Shown here: positions 44,403 through 53,726 of the stretch, in pieces
How the letters are laid out: each line of letters begins with the position of its first letter
Position numbering within the stretch: the first letter of the stretch is position 1
Source: Gemmatimonadota bacterium
GTDB lineage: Bacteria; Latescibacterota; UBA2968; UBA8231
Reading direction: 5' to 3'
DNA: 64,000 nt
Assembly: GCA_009841115.1 (NCBI GenBank)
Contig: VXML01000080.1
Location: forward strand, 146,606-210,605
Program-made: the position numbers and the translations under genes
Notes under the pieces: model-generated
What the model was told of the DNA's origin: nothing
The model's database searches: none
What the model saw: only the letters and a program-made list of their open reading frames with translations

Positions 44403-44699
44403 ATGTTCAAACGCGCCGTGCATCCGGGTGAAGTCCTGAAAGACGAGCTCGAAGAGGTGGGCGTCACGCCTACGGCCTTTGCGCGTCAGATTAATGTACC
44501 GCCGAACCGCGTCGGCCAGATCATCGCGGGCAAGCGGTCGGTGACGGGCGACACGGCCTTGCGGTTTGGACACTGGTTCGGCGTAGAGCCTCAATTCTGG
44601 CTGAACCTTCAGGCGCAGTTCGATCTGGTCGCCGCCGACCAACAGGTTGGTGCGGCTATACGCCGACTGCCAACCCACGTTGCTGCTGATCACACTTGA
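44403..44699 (+). CDS. higA: HigA-type antitoxin
   Basis: This 98-residue XRE-family protein neutralises HigB and represses the operon. It has the HigA opening RAVHPGEVLKDELEEVGVTP and a helix-turn-helix in AFARQINVPPNRVGQIIAGK. RSVTGDTALRFGHWFGVEPQ and FWLNLQAQFDL complete the family pattern. The ATG at 44403 is used; a TTG two codons earlier opens the same frame. The last ~15 residues after AIRRLP look unlike other HigA tails. The probable DNA target is the palindrome at 43975. Confidence 0.92.
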   Translation: MFKRAVHPGEVLKDELEEVGVTPTAFARQINVPPNRVGQIIAGKRSVTGDTALRFGHWFGVEPQFWLNLQAQFDLVAADQQVGAAIRRLPTHVAADHT

Positions 44700-44765
44700 T
44701 GAGCGACAACCCCTTGTGACTGTTAAAAAACATGTGTTCTGTGTTGTGCTCGGATGAGACAACAG

Positions 44766-45613
<848 letters not shown>

Positions 45614-45694
45614 AATAAAAGAGCCTTTCTTAAAAGGTGGTTTAATAGGGCTATAGTCGATATGTAGTCATCAGTATGACGTCGCTGAGGTTAG

Positions 45695-45910
45695 CTAGCT
45701 CGCCCCCCACAGCGTATATGAATACAGCTTGTCCTCCGGCAAGAAGCTAAACTGGAGCGCGACCATTTTGCCGGTCAACGAGCGCACGTCTCCCGATCTA
45801 CGCCAGCGCACGGGCGCATCTAAGGCGTCGTCTACGATTGGTTCGCAATCCTCTGCGCCAAAGCCAGCGAACGCCCGTCCGGTTTCGTCCTGAAGCTGCA
45901 CCTTCAAGCT
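45695..45910 (-). pseudogene. Fragment: C-terminal domain of a larger protein, copy 2
   Basis: This shorter, diverged copy of the tail at 43589 runs from LKVQLQDETGRAFAGFGA to LYSYTLWGAS. By hand alignment 58 of 70 residues agree between copies. Upstream in the frame the sequence turns into low-complexity CATCC-type repeats, so the apparent start at 45976 is not genuine. The two copies have the same orientation and flank higBA and the broken exonuclease gene. Confidence 0.65.
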
Positions 45911-45946
45911 GCACATCGTCCACTCTGCGGAGTTGGCCTCTCTCCC

Positions 45947-45979
45947 AATCCTGTTCATCCTGCCCATTACATCCATCCC
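45947..45979. repeat. Short ATCC-spaced repeat
   Basis: AATCCTGTTCATCCTGCCCA and the bases after it repeat ATCC four times at irregular spacing. It resembles the ATCCTGTTCATCCTG element dispersed in many environmental genomes and lies exactly where homology of the gene-tail fragment stops. Confidence 0.45.
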
Positions 45980-46048
45980 GGTCCCTTGACGATTGACTTA
46001 CAGTCTCCTTTTTTGGCCTCCTGTTAATTTTGCCAAGAAGCGCGCCCC

Positions 46049-48034
46049 GTGCAAAAGAGAATCCCCACTCATTACCTCGCCCATCTCAGCGACCGCTACC
46101 TCGTTGAATTGGCCGGGTCTGGCCTGAGTTGGCGGTCTCTGCTGCTCGGTCTGGGTCTGGTTGTCGCCATCAGCATTGGCAGCCCCTATTCGATATGGAT
46201 GGTAGGCTCGTCGGAAATGACGTGGTCGTACTTTCCCATTGCCGTGGGCGCGCCGCTGTTTTTCTTGGTCTTGGGCAATGCGCTGTTCAAACGCGCCCTT
46301 AGCTCGACCGAGCTGATTACTATCATCATCATGGGGCTGGTCGCCAGCGGTATGCCCATCTTCATGGTCGGCCTGATTCTCAGCATCATTTCCAAGCCTT
46401 ATTACGGTGCGCTTCCCACTAATCAATGGGCTGAATACGTCCATCCCTATCTGCCGGAATGGGCCATCCCAGACCCAGCGCACGACGCCATGCGCTTTTT
46501 CTACGAGGGCTTGCCGAGTAAAGACTTGGCTATTCCGTGGGGGGCATGGGCCGCGCCGCTGTTATGGTGGCTGCTGCTGGTGCTGGCCATATACTTCGTC
46601 GGCCTGTGCTCGGTGGTGGTGCTGCGCCGGCATTGGATGGAGCGCGAGCGGCTGACTTTTCCCCTGACCGAAGTGGCCTTGATGCTGACCGAACAGGCTC
46701 CGGGATCGGCGCTGCCGCCCGCGCTCAAGACCCGGGTGTTCTGGATCGGCTTTGCCGTCCCTTTCGGCCTAATCGCCTTTAATATTCCCAGCTACTTTTA
46801 CCCCGGCTTGGCGCAAATACCCGTCTTTCAGGGATGGGCCTTTTCTCTCGTACCCCACGCGCCGCCCATCAACCTGCTGCTGTACTTCCCGGTCTTGGGG
46901 TTTATGTATCTGGCCCCGCTGGCCATTTCGTTTAGCGTCTGGTTCTTCCATCTGCTCTACCTGGTGCAACTGGGCCTGATCACCGAAATGGGCCTGTTCA
47001 ATTTGCGCGCCGACCCGTTTGTGATCAGTCTGACGCCCTTGTCGTGGCAGTCTTGGGGGGCCTTTGTGGCAATGGTGGGGTGGAGCTTGTGGATGGCGCG
47101 GAGTCACCTCGCGGCCGTGTGGCGTACCGCGCTGGGCCGCACCGGGCGAATCGACGACACCGACGAGATGCTTTCCTATCGGGTCGCCGTGGGCGGTGGA
47201 TTGGCCGGGCTGTGTTTTATTCTCGGCTGGCTGTGGCGCAGCGGTTTGGATCTGCATTTGGCGGCCTTCTATTTGGCGGCTGCGCTGACGATCTTTTTGG
47301 GCATTACGCGGCTCGTGGTGCAAGCGGGTCTGCACTATTTGACGACGCCCATGAGTGCCCAAGGCATGGTCGTGGCTGCGGCTGGCTCGGCCTTGGGGCC
47401 GCAGAACTTGGTCGCGCTGGGGCTGACTTTTGCGTGGTGTAGCGATGTGCAATCCACTTTTATGCCCTCGGCAGCCAACGCGCTCAAGCTGCACGATTAC
47501 TATGCGCATCGACGCAGCGGGGGGCTAGCCTTGGCCATTGGCTTGGCGGTGGTGGTCAGCTTTGTGGCGACCACCAGCTTTATGATCTACTTGTGCTACG
47601 ACTACGGGGCGAGCAATCTGCGCTCGTGGTTTTTCAATGCGGCTGGAGGTGCAGGTGGGCGAGCCTTCGACTGGGTCGCCGAGCAGACGCGCAATCCCGC
47701 GCCCGTTGACTGGGATAAGCTCGGCTTGGCCGGCAGCGGGGTGGTGGGCTATGTGGTGCTGGCGTTTTTGCACTATCGGATCGCGTGGTGGCCCTTGCAC
47801 CCGGTGGGGTTGGCCGTAGCCTCGACTTGGATGGTCAAGCGAATTGTGTTCTCGGTGTTCTTAGCGTGGGCCTGCAAGGCGTTGATCTTGCGCTTTGGCG
47901 GCGTGGCGCTCTACCAGCGGCTCAAGCCGCTGTTTATCGGGCTGGTGGTGGGGTTTTTCTGCGGGGTTTTTCTGTCGTTTGTACTGGACTGGGGCTGGTT
48001 TAAGGGCGCTGGGCATCCGATTCTGCATGGGTGA
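46049..48034 (+). CDS. DUF6785/DUF6784-type polytopic membrane protein, copy 3
   Basis: The 661-residue protein starts at GTG and has about a dozen hydrophobic segments. It is the most diverged of the three copies: YYGALPTNQWAEYVHPYLPE replaces the YYATPEN block, while FYEGLPSKDLAIPWGAW, RERLTFPLTEVALML, AWWPLHPVGLA and LRFGGVALYQRLKPLFIGLV keep the family frame. A phytanoyl-CoA dioxygenase gene follows after 49 bases on the same strand, suggesting co-expression. In copies 1 and 2 the neighbours differ, so substrates may differ too. No SD is obvious for the GTG; no better start is near. Confidence 0.75.
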   Translation: MQKRIPTHYLAHLSDRYLVELAGSGLSWRSLLLGLGLVVAISIGSPYSIWMVGSSEMTWSYFPIAVGAPLFFLVLGNALFKRALSSTELITIIIMGLVASGMPIFMVGLILSIISKPYYGALPTNQWAEYVHPYLPEWAIPDPAHDAMRFFYEGLPSKDLAIPWGAWAAPLLWWLLLVLAIYFVGLCSVVVLRRHWMERERLTFPLTEVALMLTEQAPGSALPPALKTRVFWIGFAVPFGLIAFNIPSYFYPGLAQIPVFQGWAFSLVPHAPPINLLLYFPVLGFMYLAPLAISFSVWFFHLLYLVQLGLITEMGLFNLRADPFVISLTPLSWQSWGAFVAMVGWSLWMARSHLAAVWRTALGRTGRIDDTDEMLSYRVAVGGGLAGLCFILGWLWRSGLDLHLAAFYLAAALTIFLGITRLVVQAGLHYLTTPMSAQGMVVAAAGSALGPQNLVALGLTFAWCSDVQSTFMPSAANALKLHDYYAHRRSGGLALAIGLAVVVSFVATTSFMIYLCYDYGASNLRSWFFNAAGGAGGRAFDWVAEQTRNPAPVDWDKLGLAGSGVVGYVVLAFLHYRIAWWPLHPVGLAVASTWMVKRIVFSVFLAWACKALILRFGGVALYQRLKPLFIGLVVGFFCGVFLSFVLDWGWFKGAGHPILHG

Positions 48035-48083
48035 GAGGATTGCCGTATATTGAGGTCGTAACTACGAGGAAAGGTATTCGCCG

Positions 48084-48866
48084 ATGAGCATTTCCCACCC
48101 CCTGCACGTGATTGCTGAGGACGTGCAGTTCTACCGCGATCACGGTTATTTCGTCTATCAACACCCGCTCTTTCCGGCTGAAAAATTCCAGCGTTTGCAA
48201 TCCTTCTTCGCTGGCTTGTTGGCCGATTTGCCTGCGGGTAAACGACCCGAAGCTATGGATGTGCCGCACTTTGCCCACCCAGAGCTTTTTGAATGGCTCC
48301 TTGCCGAAGAGGTGCTCGATTTTGTCGAGGCGTTTATCGGCCCGGACATCGTCTTGTGGTCGAGCCACTTTATCAGCAAGCCACCCGGCGACGGCAAGCG
48401 CGTGCCTTGGCACGAGGACTCGGCGTATTGGAATGAGCGGCTCAGCGAGCACGAGGTGCTGACCGTATGGCTGGCCATCGACGACTCGACGCGAGAAAAC
48501 GGCTGTATGCGGGTGGTCGCTGATTCGCATCGACACGGCTTTTCGGACTACGTGGAGGTTGATCACAACACCCACGTCTTCGGGCGCGAAATCGTGGCCG
48601 AGCAAGTTGATCAGTCGCGGGTCGTCGATCTGGAACTTCGCGAGGGCCAGTGCCACATCCATCACTCCAAAATGATTCACGGCTCCAACCCCAACACCAG
48701 TGCCAAGCGGCGCTGCGGCTACACCATGCGCTATATGCCAGCGACGGTGAAAGTGCGGAGTACGGGGCCACACGCAGCACACGCGGTGTATCTGGCGCGG
48801 GGACAGGATCGGGCTGGTAACGAGTACGGCGAGCCGTGGGTGCCGTTTGCACCGGGCATTCGCTAA
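48084..48866 (+). CDS. Phytanoyl-CoA dioxygenase (PhyH) family protein
   Basis: The 260-residue Fe(II)/2-oxoglutarate oxygenase has the metal triad H110-x-D112 (PWHEDSAYW) and H199 (KMIHGSNPN), and an Arg at 209/210 (AKRRCGYTMRY) to hold 2-oxoglutarate. The opening FYRDHGYFVYQHPLF and the final GEPWVPFAPGIR are usual for the family. A GAGGAAAGG sequence lies upstream of the ATG. PhyH proteins hydroxylate many small molecules; the family is strongly expanded in Poribacteria- and Latescibacterota-like genomes. The substrate is unknown, perhaps one moved by the adjacent permease. Confidence 0.9.
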   Translation: MSISHPLHVIAEDVQFYRDHGYFVYQHPLFPAEKFQRLQSFFAGLLADLPAGKRPEAMDVPHFAHPELFEWLLAEEVLDFVEAFIGPDIVLWSSHFISKPPGDGKRVPWHEDSAYWNERLSEHEVLTVWLAIDDSTRENGCMRVVADSHRHGFSDYVEVDHNTHVFGREIVAEQVDQSRVVDLELREGQCHIHHSKMIHGSNPNTSAKRRCGYTMRYMPATVKVRSTGPHAAHAVYLARGQDRAGNEYGEPWVPFAPGIR

Positions 48867-48913
48867 GGAGCAAAGTTTAATTTATTATCTCAAACTAGGA
48901 GGTTATTTGAGAT

Positions 48914-49912
48914 ATGGAACGATTTCACAAAACCGATTTAGGGGAAATCTACTTGGGTGACGCGCTTGATCTCATGGTGGATATCGAGGATAAAAGTGTC
49001 AATCTGATTATGACGTCCCCACCGTTTGGGTTGGTTCGCAAAAAAGACTACGGCAATGTCGATGCTGATCAATACCTTGATTGGTTTCGTCCATTTGCCA
49101 AGGAATTTATACGCATCCTCAAGGACAATGGCTCTCTGGTCATTGATATTGGTGGCGCTTGGATTCCGGGGCAGCCGACTCGCTCACTTTATCACTATGA
49201 GCTTTTGATTATGCTTTGCAGGGAATTCGATTTTCATCTCGCCCAAGAATTCTTCTGGTGGAATCCTTCAAAATTGCCTACGCCGGCCGAGTGGGTGAAC
49301 ATACGGCGAGTTCGAGTTAAAGATGCGGTTAATTGCGTCTGGTGGCTTTCGCCGACTCCTTGGCCGAAAGCTAGTAATCGCCGAGTTCTAGTTCCATATA
49401 GCAATTCAATGAAGGGATTACTCAAAAGTGGATATAAAGCCAAACTGAGGCCCAGTGGGCACGATATTAGTGAGAAATTTAACATTGATAACGGTGCTTC
49501 TATTCCGCCCAATCTCATCGCAATTCCCAATACAGAGAGCAATTCCAATTACTTACGACTTTGCAAGGAGCACGATATAAAACCGCATCCCGCTCGCTTT
49601 CCTGCTGAATTGCCCGAGTACTTTATTAGGATGCTCACCGATAAGGGAGACTTGGTGTTCGATCCCTTGGCTGGTTCTTGTGTAACGGGAGAAGTTGCCG
49701 AGCGATTGAAGCGTAAATGGCTCTGCTGTGATCTCGTCAAAAAATACCTTGAAGGTAGTCTTTTTAGGTTTGAGACTAAACATAGAGGTAAAAAGAAAGT
49801 GCCTTCTTATAACCTTTGTCACCCTGCTGCGATGTGGAATGGGACTGATAGTGAAGAGGCCCTGTCGGACGATGGGGGGAAGAAAAGACCTCAAAAGAAA
49901 ACAAAGACCTAG
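48914..49912 (+). CDS. DNA methyltransferase of a type II restriction-modification pair (N4-cytosine type likely)
   Basis: The 332-residue enzyme has SPPF at residues 35-38 and the AdoMet loop DPLAGSCVTGEVAERL from residue 250. That loop resembles the FGGSNTTG form of PvuII-type N4-cytosine methyltransferases rather than the plain FxGSGT form. HPARFPAELPEYFIRMLTDK is a family stretch. The last ~40 residues are basic and low in complexity (KKRPQKKTKT). The HNH endonuclease gene starts six bases downstream, so the pair is probably a type II system. The gene is more AT-rich than its neighbours, as expected for a transferred element. Confidence 0.9.
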   Translation: MERFHKTDLGEIYLGDALDLMVDIEDKSVNLIMTSPPFGLVRKKDYGNVDADQYLDWFRPFAKEFIRILKDNGSLVIDIGGAWIPGQPTRSLYHYELLIMLCREFDFHLAQEFFWWNPSKLPTPAEWVNIRRVRVKDAVNCVWWLSPTPWPKASNRRVLVPYSNSMKGLLKSGYKAKLRPSGHDISEKFNIDNGASIPPNLIAIPNTESNSNYLRLCKEHDIKPHPARFPAELPEYFIRMLTDKGDLVFDPLAGSCVTGEVAERLKRKWLCCDLVKKYLEGSLFRFETKHRGKKKVPSYNLCHPAAMWNGTDSEEALSDDGGKKRPQKKTKT

Positions 49913-49918
49913 GAAACT

Positions 49919-50923
49919 ATGCCTGCTGTTTCTCCTGCTAAGCTCGTCGATGCCATTCTGCACGCCATACAGAGGTCGGGTGGTAGCGGGTTCTACATGT
50001 CTGAAAAACCGGCTATCCATCCTAGAGAATTCTTGATTCAATATGGCGAAGACACAATCTCACTTTGGGTCTATATATGGACGCTTACTCATGGCGGCCG
50101 GCGATCATTACAGGACGAGTACAGAATTCAGATGACGTCGGTTTCCTCTCCACTATCAACCACCCCAAGCGGCCATACTGTTTTACTGGGTTATCACGCT
50201 GAGAGTGATATGTTTGCGGGCTTTGATATAGATAGACACCTCACATTTACAGTAGGTTCGCCCTCCGTTCAGATCGATATAGGGACTATTCATACGGCTG
50301 TTGGAGACGGATTGGCCTTTTCCCAAAAAAATAATGAAGAAATAGTCGTTGGGATTCGCCCAGATCAATTTCTGAACTACGTGCTTAACGCTGTTTCTCT
50401 GCATGAGTACGGAGTTGACCTCCCAACGTATAGCCTACTGTTAAAGGCTGCTCAATTGGAGGAAATAAAGCCGCAAGAGATGGAGCCTTTGGCACAAGAA
50501 AGGCAAAGAATAGTCGAATCGGTAAGCCGCTATGCGCGTGAGTCGAGTTTCCGTCGGCAAGTTATGGATGCCTATGGTAACCGCTGTGCGGTGACGAGAG
50601 CGCAACTCAATCTAGTCGATGCCGCCCATATTGTACCGGTAAAGGCCCAAGGGACAGATGATGTTTCTAATGGCATAGCGCTGTCCCCAACCATACATCG
50701 CGCATATGACAACAGCTTGATTTATCTCGATACAAGATACTATATGCGGCTTAATGACCAGAAAGTAGGTGAGTTAAAGAGCCAGCGACTTGAAGACGGC
50801 CTTGACGATCTGCAAGGTTACTTGGATTCTCAGATACACTTGCCGGCCAATAGAGCGGATTGGCCCGACCCTAAACTTATTGGGAGGGCCAACAAGCTGC
50901 GGCGAATAAAGGGCTACTACTGA
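49919..50923 (+). CDS. HNH restriction endonuclease, partner of the upstream methyltransferase
   Basis: The 334-residue protein has an HNH_2-type nuclease near its C-terminus: C223 (NRCAVTRAQL), H237 (VDAAHIVPV), N251 and H260 (IALSPTIHRAYDNSLIYLD). The N-terminal 200 residues hold no motif I recognise and probably read the DNA target. It follows the methyltransferase gene by six bases on the same strand and shares its AT-rich composition. Restriction of unmethylated DNA is inferred from this pairing; the site sequence cannot be predicted. Confidence 0.85.
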   Translation: MPAVSPAKLVDAILHAIQRSGGSGFYMSEKPAIHPREFLIQYGEDTISLWVYIWTLTHGGRRSLQDEYRIQMTSVSSPLSTTPSGHTVLLGYHAESDMFAGFDIDRHLTFTVGSPSVQIDIGTIHTAVGDGLAFSQKNNEEIVVGIRPDQFLNYVLNAVSLHEYGVDLPTYSLLLKAAQLEEIKPQEMEPLAQERQRIVESVSRYARESSFRRQVMDAYGNRCAVTRAQLNLVDAAHIVPVKAQGTDDVSNGIALSPTIHRAYDNSLIYLDTRYYMRLNDQKVGELKSQRLEDGLDDLQGYLDSQIHLPANRADWPDPKLIGRANKLRRIKGYY

Positions 50924-50938
50924 GCTGCGAGATCTTTT

Positions 50939-52060
50939 GTGGCTCCACCCGTAGCTATGGACGTTATTGATCAGCACGAGTGTTACGACCTGACGCGCGA
51001 GGGGCGCTTTCTGATTGCCCGCTTGCAGACGCCGCATCAGGTGCTGAGTACATCGGCTTGTAATGGAGGGTTGAGCAACGACATTCGCTACTTGGTCAAT
51101 CACCAAAGTTGCGAAGGGAAAGGGCACGACTCGCGCTTCGCCTTGCTCAAACAACTCGGAGAGACTGGCTATCATCACCACGTATGCGCGGAGCACAACT
51201 GGCCCCCGGATCAAGTCGCCCTGATGGGCACGGCGGCCAATGTGAACTACGCGGCTTGCGTCGTAGAAACGCACGCTGAATTGCGCGTGTGTGCCGTTGT
51301 AACCGCCGGGGTGGAGGGCAATGCGGGATGCGCGGGCGACCGGGCGACGTGGCACGAAGAAGACGAGCCTCATGTGGGCACGATTAACACCATGCTATTG
51401 GTCAATTGGCCGCTCTCTCCGGGTGCGATGGCGCGGGCCGTGGTGACGATGACCGAAGGCAAGTCTGCGGCCTTGCGCGACCTCGCGGTTGCGAGCCGCT
51501 ATTCGAGCGATTTGGCAACGGGTACGGGCACGGATCAATACGGCATTGCCGCTCCGTTAGACTCCACGAGAAAACCGAAAACCAGCGCAGGACATCACGC
51601 CAAATTGGGCGAATTGATTGGCACAGCCGTGCGCAAGGCCACGTTGGAGAGTCTGCGTTGGCAAAATGGTTTAGAGCCGTCGCATACGCGCAGCATCGTG
51701 CATGCGCTCAAGCGCTTTGGCATGAAAGATGAGCGCTTGTTGGCGGCGATGGCCGAACGCCTGAGCGCGGACGATTTTGCGCTGTTGCAAAAGAATTTCA
51801 AGTCCGTGGTGTACGAGCCGCGCGTTGCCGCCTCGGCGTATGCGTTTGCCGCGGTTTGGGATCGCGTGCGCTATGGTACGTTGTCGCAGGAATTGGCCGC
51901 TCCGGTCTTGCGCCAGCAAGCTGCCATTTTGGCGACCGCGCTGGCTGCCAAACCCGAAGCCTATTTGTCGTGTTACGAACAACTGCGGCTACATGAAGAC
52001 GACTGGCTGGCGATCGCGTACGATGCCTTGGCCTTGGGGTGGCGTCTGAAATGGACCTGA
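50939..52060 (+). CDS. cbiZ: Adenosylcobinamide amidohydrolase CbiZ with C-terminal extension
   Basis: CbiZ removes the aminopropanol side chain from (adenosyl)cobinamide so that it can re-enter corrinoid synthesis as cobyric acid. Family marks: LSTSACNGGLSNDIRYLVNH, ALMGTAANVNYAACV, VVTAGVEGNAGCAGD and TINTMLLVNWPLSPGAMARA. DLATGTGTDQYGIAAPLD closes the catalytic part near residue 205. About 150 further residues (from KLGELIGTAVRKATLESLRW) are extra compared with short CbiZ proteins and are of unknown use. GTG at 50939 or ATG at 50957 may be the start. The end overlaps cbiB by ten bases. Confidence 0.9.
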   Translation: MAPPVAMDVIDQHECYDLTREGRFLIARLQTPHQVLSTSACNGGLSNDIRYLVNHQSCEGKGHDSRFALLKQLGETGYHHHVCAEHNWPPDQVALMGTAANVNYAACVVETHAELRVCAVVTAGVEGNAGCAGDRATWHEEDEPHVGTINTMLLVNWPLSPGAMARAVVTMTEGKSAALRDLAVASRYSSDLATGTGTDQYGIAAPLDSTRKPKTSAGHHAKLGELIGTAVRKATLESLRWQNGLEPSHTRSIVHALKRFGMKDERLLAAMAERLSADDFALLQKNFKSVVYEPRVAASAYAFAAVWDRVRYGTLSQELAAPVLRQQAAILATALAAKPEAYLSCYEQLRLHEDDWLAIAYDALALGWRLKWT

Positions 52061-53019
52061 CCATACTCGCGCCCGATCTGCTGTTGCTCGTTTGCGCGGT
52101 TGTTTGCGATGGCCTTATCGGCGATCCGGTCTATGCGTTGCATCCCATTCGGTTGGTGGGTGCAACGCTGTCTTTTTTTGAGCGGGTGCTGCGCAGCCTG
52201 CGCTTGGATGGATACGTCGGTGGGTGCGTGCTATTTTGCATTTTGGCGGCGTTCTGGGTGGGGTCGATATGTGCGTTGGCGATTGTGTTGCATCGCGTCC
52301 ACGCGGAGATCGGTTGGCTTTTTCACGCCTTTGTCTTGTACAGCCTCATTGCGCTCAAAGACTTGTGCAAACACGGCTTGGCCATTGATCGCGCCGCAGA
52401 TCTGGACGGTGCGCGTCAGGCAACGGCGATGCTCGTGGGCCGCGATATTGAGAGGATGGATGCGGCGGCTTGCCGGCGGGCGGGCATGGAGAGTCTGAGC
52501 GAAAATGCAGTGGATGGCTTTATCGCGCCGATTTTTTACTACGCGCTCTTGGGGCTGCCGGGCCTTGTGCTTTTTAAGGTCATCAGCACGATGGATTCCA
52601 TGGTCGGCTTTAAGACGCCGCGCTACCGGTATTTTGGCTGGTGTGGTGCGCGGCTCGACGATGTGTTGAATTTTTTGCCAGCGCGCTTGACGTATGTATT
52701 GATGATTGTGGTCGCATTTTTTATGCCGCGTTGTTCGGCGCGCAAGGCCCTCGTAGTAGGATGGCAGCAGCACGCGCTCGTTCCGGGGCCAAATTCTGGG
52801 TGGAGTGAAGCAACCGCGGCCGGCGCACTACAGCGGCGGTTGGTTGGCCCTATTTGGCAGGACGGAATGCGGGTCACAGACTTGTGGCTGGGCGATGCGA
52901 ACGATCCGGAAGGAGGGCGGCCTGAAGACATGCGCCGCATGTGCGTATTTGTCGTTGCGACTTGCTTGCTCAGCGTAGGGTTGGCGGCAGTCTATCTCGC
53001 GTATGCCAGTCCTACCTAA
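52051..53019 (+). CDS. cbiB: Adenosylcobinamide-phosphate synthase CbiB/CobD
   Basis: The 322-residue inner-membrane protein attaches aminopropanol (phosphate) to adenosylcobyric acid. It shows DGLIGDPVYALHPIRLVGA at the start, VGRDIERMDAAACRRAGMES, LSENAVDGFIAPIFYYALLG, MDSMVGFKTPRYRYFGWCGA and NSGWSEATAAGALQ, all standard for CbiB. ATG at 52051 (MDLTILAPDLLL) is favoured over 52039. With CbiZ upstream this makes a two-gene corrinoid salvage or remodelling unit. CbiZ makes the substrate that CbiB uses. Confidence 0.94.
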   Translation: MDLTILAPDLLLLVCAVVCDGLIGDPVYALHPIRLVGATLSFFERVLRSLRLDGYVGGCVLFCILAAFWVGSICALAIVLHRVHAEIGWLFHAFVLYSLIALKDLCKHGLAIDRAADLDGARQATAMLVGRDIERMDAAACRRAGMESLSENAVDGFIAPIFYYALLGLPGLVLFKVISTMDSMVGFKTPRYRYFGWCGARLDDVLNFLPARLTYVLMIVVAFFMPRCSARKALVVGWQQHALVPGPNSGWSEATAAGALQRRLVGPIWQDGMRVTDLWLGDANDPEGGRPEDMRRMCVFVVATCLLSVGLAAVYLAYASPT

Positions 53020-53085
53020 AAATAAACCCGTGCTATAAAATGTCCGATGATAGTCGGTCCGTTTATAGCACTAGCGATAGCGATC

Positions 53086-53331
53086 TTATTCCAGTCCGAC
53101 ACTTTTCCGGAGCGCTTGATTGATCCTAGTCTGCCAACCGGGGCCGTCGGCTTTAAAGGCAGCTAGCACATCGGGATCTAGTCGAATAGTGGTGGAGATT
53201 TTGGTCACGGCGGCCTTCGGTCGGCCTCGCTGAACTGGGACTTGGGCGAATTTTGCCTGCCATTCCGGGGTGGCGAGATCCGGTAGATCGTCATCGGAAC
53301 CGGGCCCCATATACGGCTTGTTCTCGATCAT
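53086..53331 (-). CDS. brnA: BrnA-type antitoxin
   Basis: The 81-residue protein is the DNA-binding antitoxin of a BrnT/BrnA pair. It shows WQAKFAQVPVQRGRPKAAVT, then KISTTIRLDPDVLAAFKADG and GWQTRINQALRKSVG, the ribbon-helix-helix tail typical of BrnA. Its ATG lies within the end of brnT, an overlap of 41 bases, so the two are translated together. It would bind BrnT as a dimer and repress the operon. Confidence 0.92.
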   Translation of the reverse strand: MIENKPYMGPGSDDDLPDLATPEWQAKFAQVPVQRGRPKAAVTKISTTIRLDPDVLAAFKADGPGWQTRINQALRKSVGLE

Positions 53332-53563
53332 TGGCTTTCCTCATGCTGATAATCCGGCGCACCTTGCCGCGTTGCGTCCATGCAAGGATCACCATGCGGT
53401 TGGCGAGAAATCCGATCGTGATGTACCGAGGCTCTCCATAGTCCTTGCGATTATCCTCGATGGTCAGCGTCGCCCCGGCAAAAACGTCTGGGGCACGGGC
53501 CATATCTAAGCCACGGATTTGCAGGGTGGCATTGCGTTTGGCCGGATCGAATTCAATCTTCAT
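53291..53563 (-). CDS. brnT: BrnT-type toxin (RelE-like ribonuclease)
   Basis: The 90-residue protein shows MKIEFDPAKRNATLQIRGLD, ARAPDVFAGATLTIEDNR, GEPRYITIGFLANRMVILAW, the RGKVRRIISMRKANDRE motif and a final YGARFR. These are the BrnT family elements with the basic catalytic strand intact. Toxin precedes antitoxin as usual for this family. The 163-base gap to the divergent PQQ-like gene should hold both promoters. An apparently longer frame of that neighbour across this gene is spurious. Confidence 0.93.
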   Translation of the reverse strand: MKIEFDPAKRNATLQIRGLDMARAPDVFAGATLTIEDNRKDYGEPRYITIGFLANRMVILAWTQRGKVRRIISMRKANDREQAVYGARFR

Positions 53564-53726
53564 TTATTTTTTTATGTTACTACAAAAAAGCGGGAACGTC
53601 AACTTTTGCAGACTAATAACGAGTGCCAAGGCGGGAAGATGGAGGGGTACGCTGTCGATCAGCGACCGCTACTTGTCAACTGGTGATTTACGGTGCAGTT
53701 TTGCTGATAATAGAGAGGAGCAAAAC

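Noticed and set aside
45695..45976. A separate 93-residue gene
   Set aside because: The first ~20 codons are low-complexity repeat sequence and the rest is an incomplete domain tail.
53445..53726. Upstream extension of the PQQ-like protein
   Set aside because: It lies antisense to brnT; the ATG at 53727 has a ribosome site and signal peptide.
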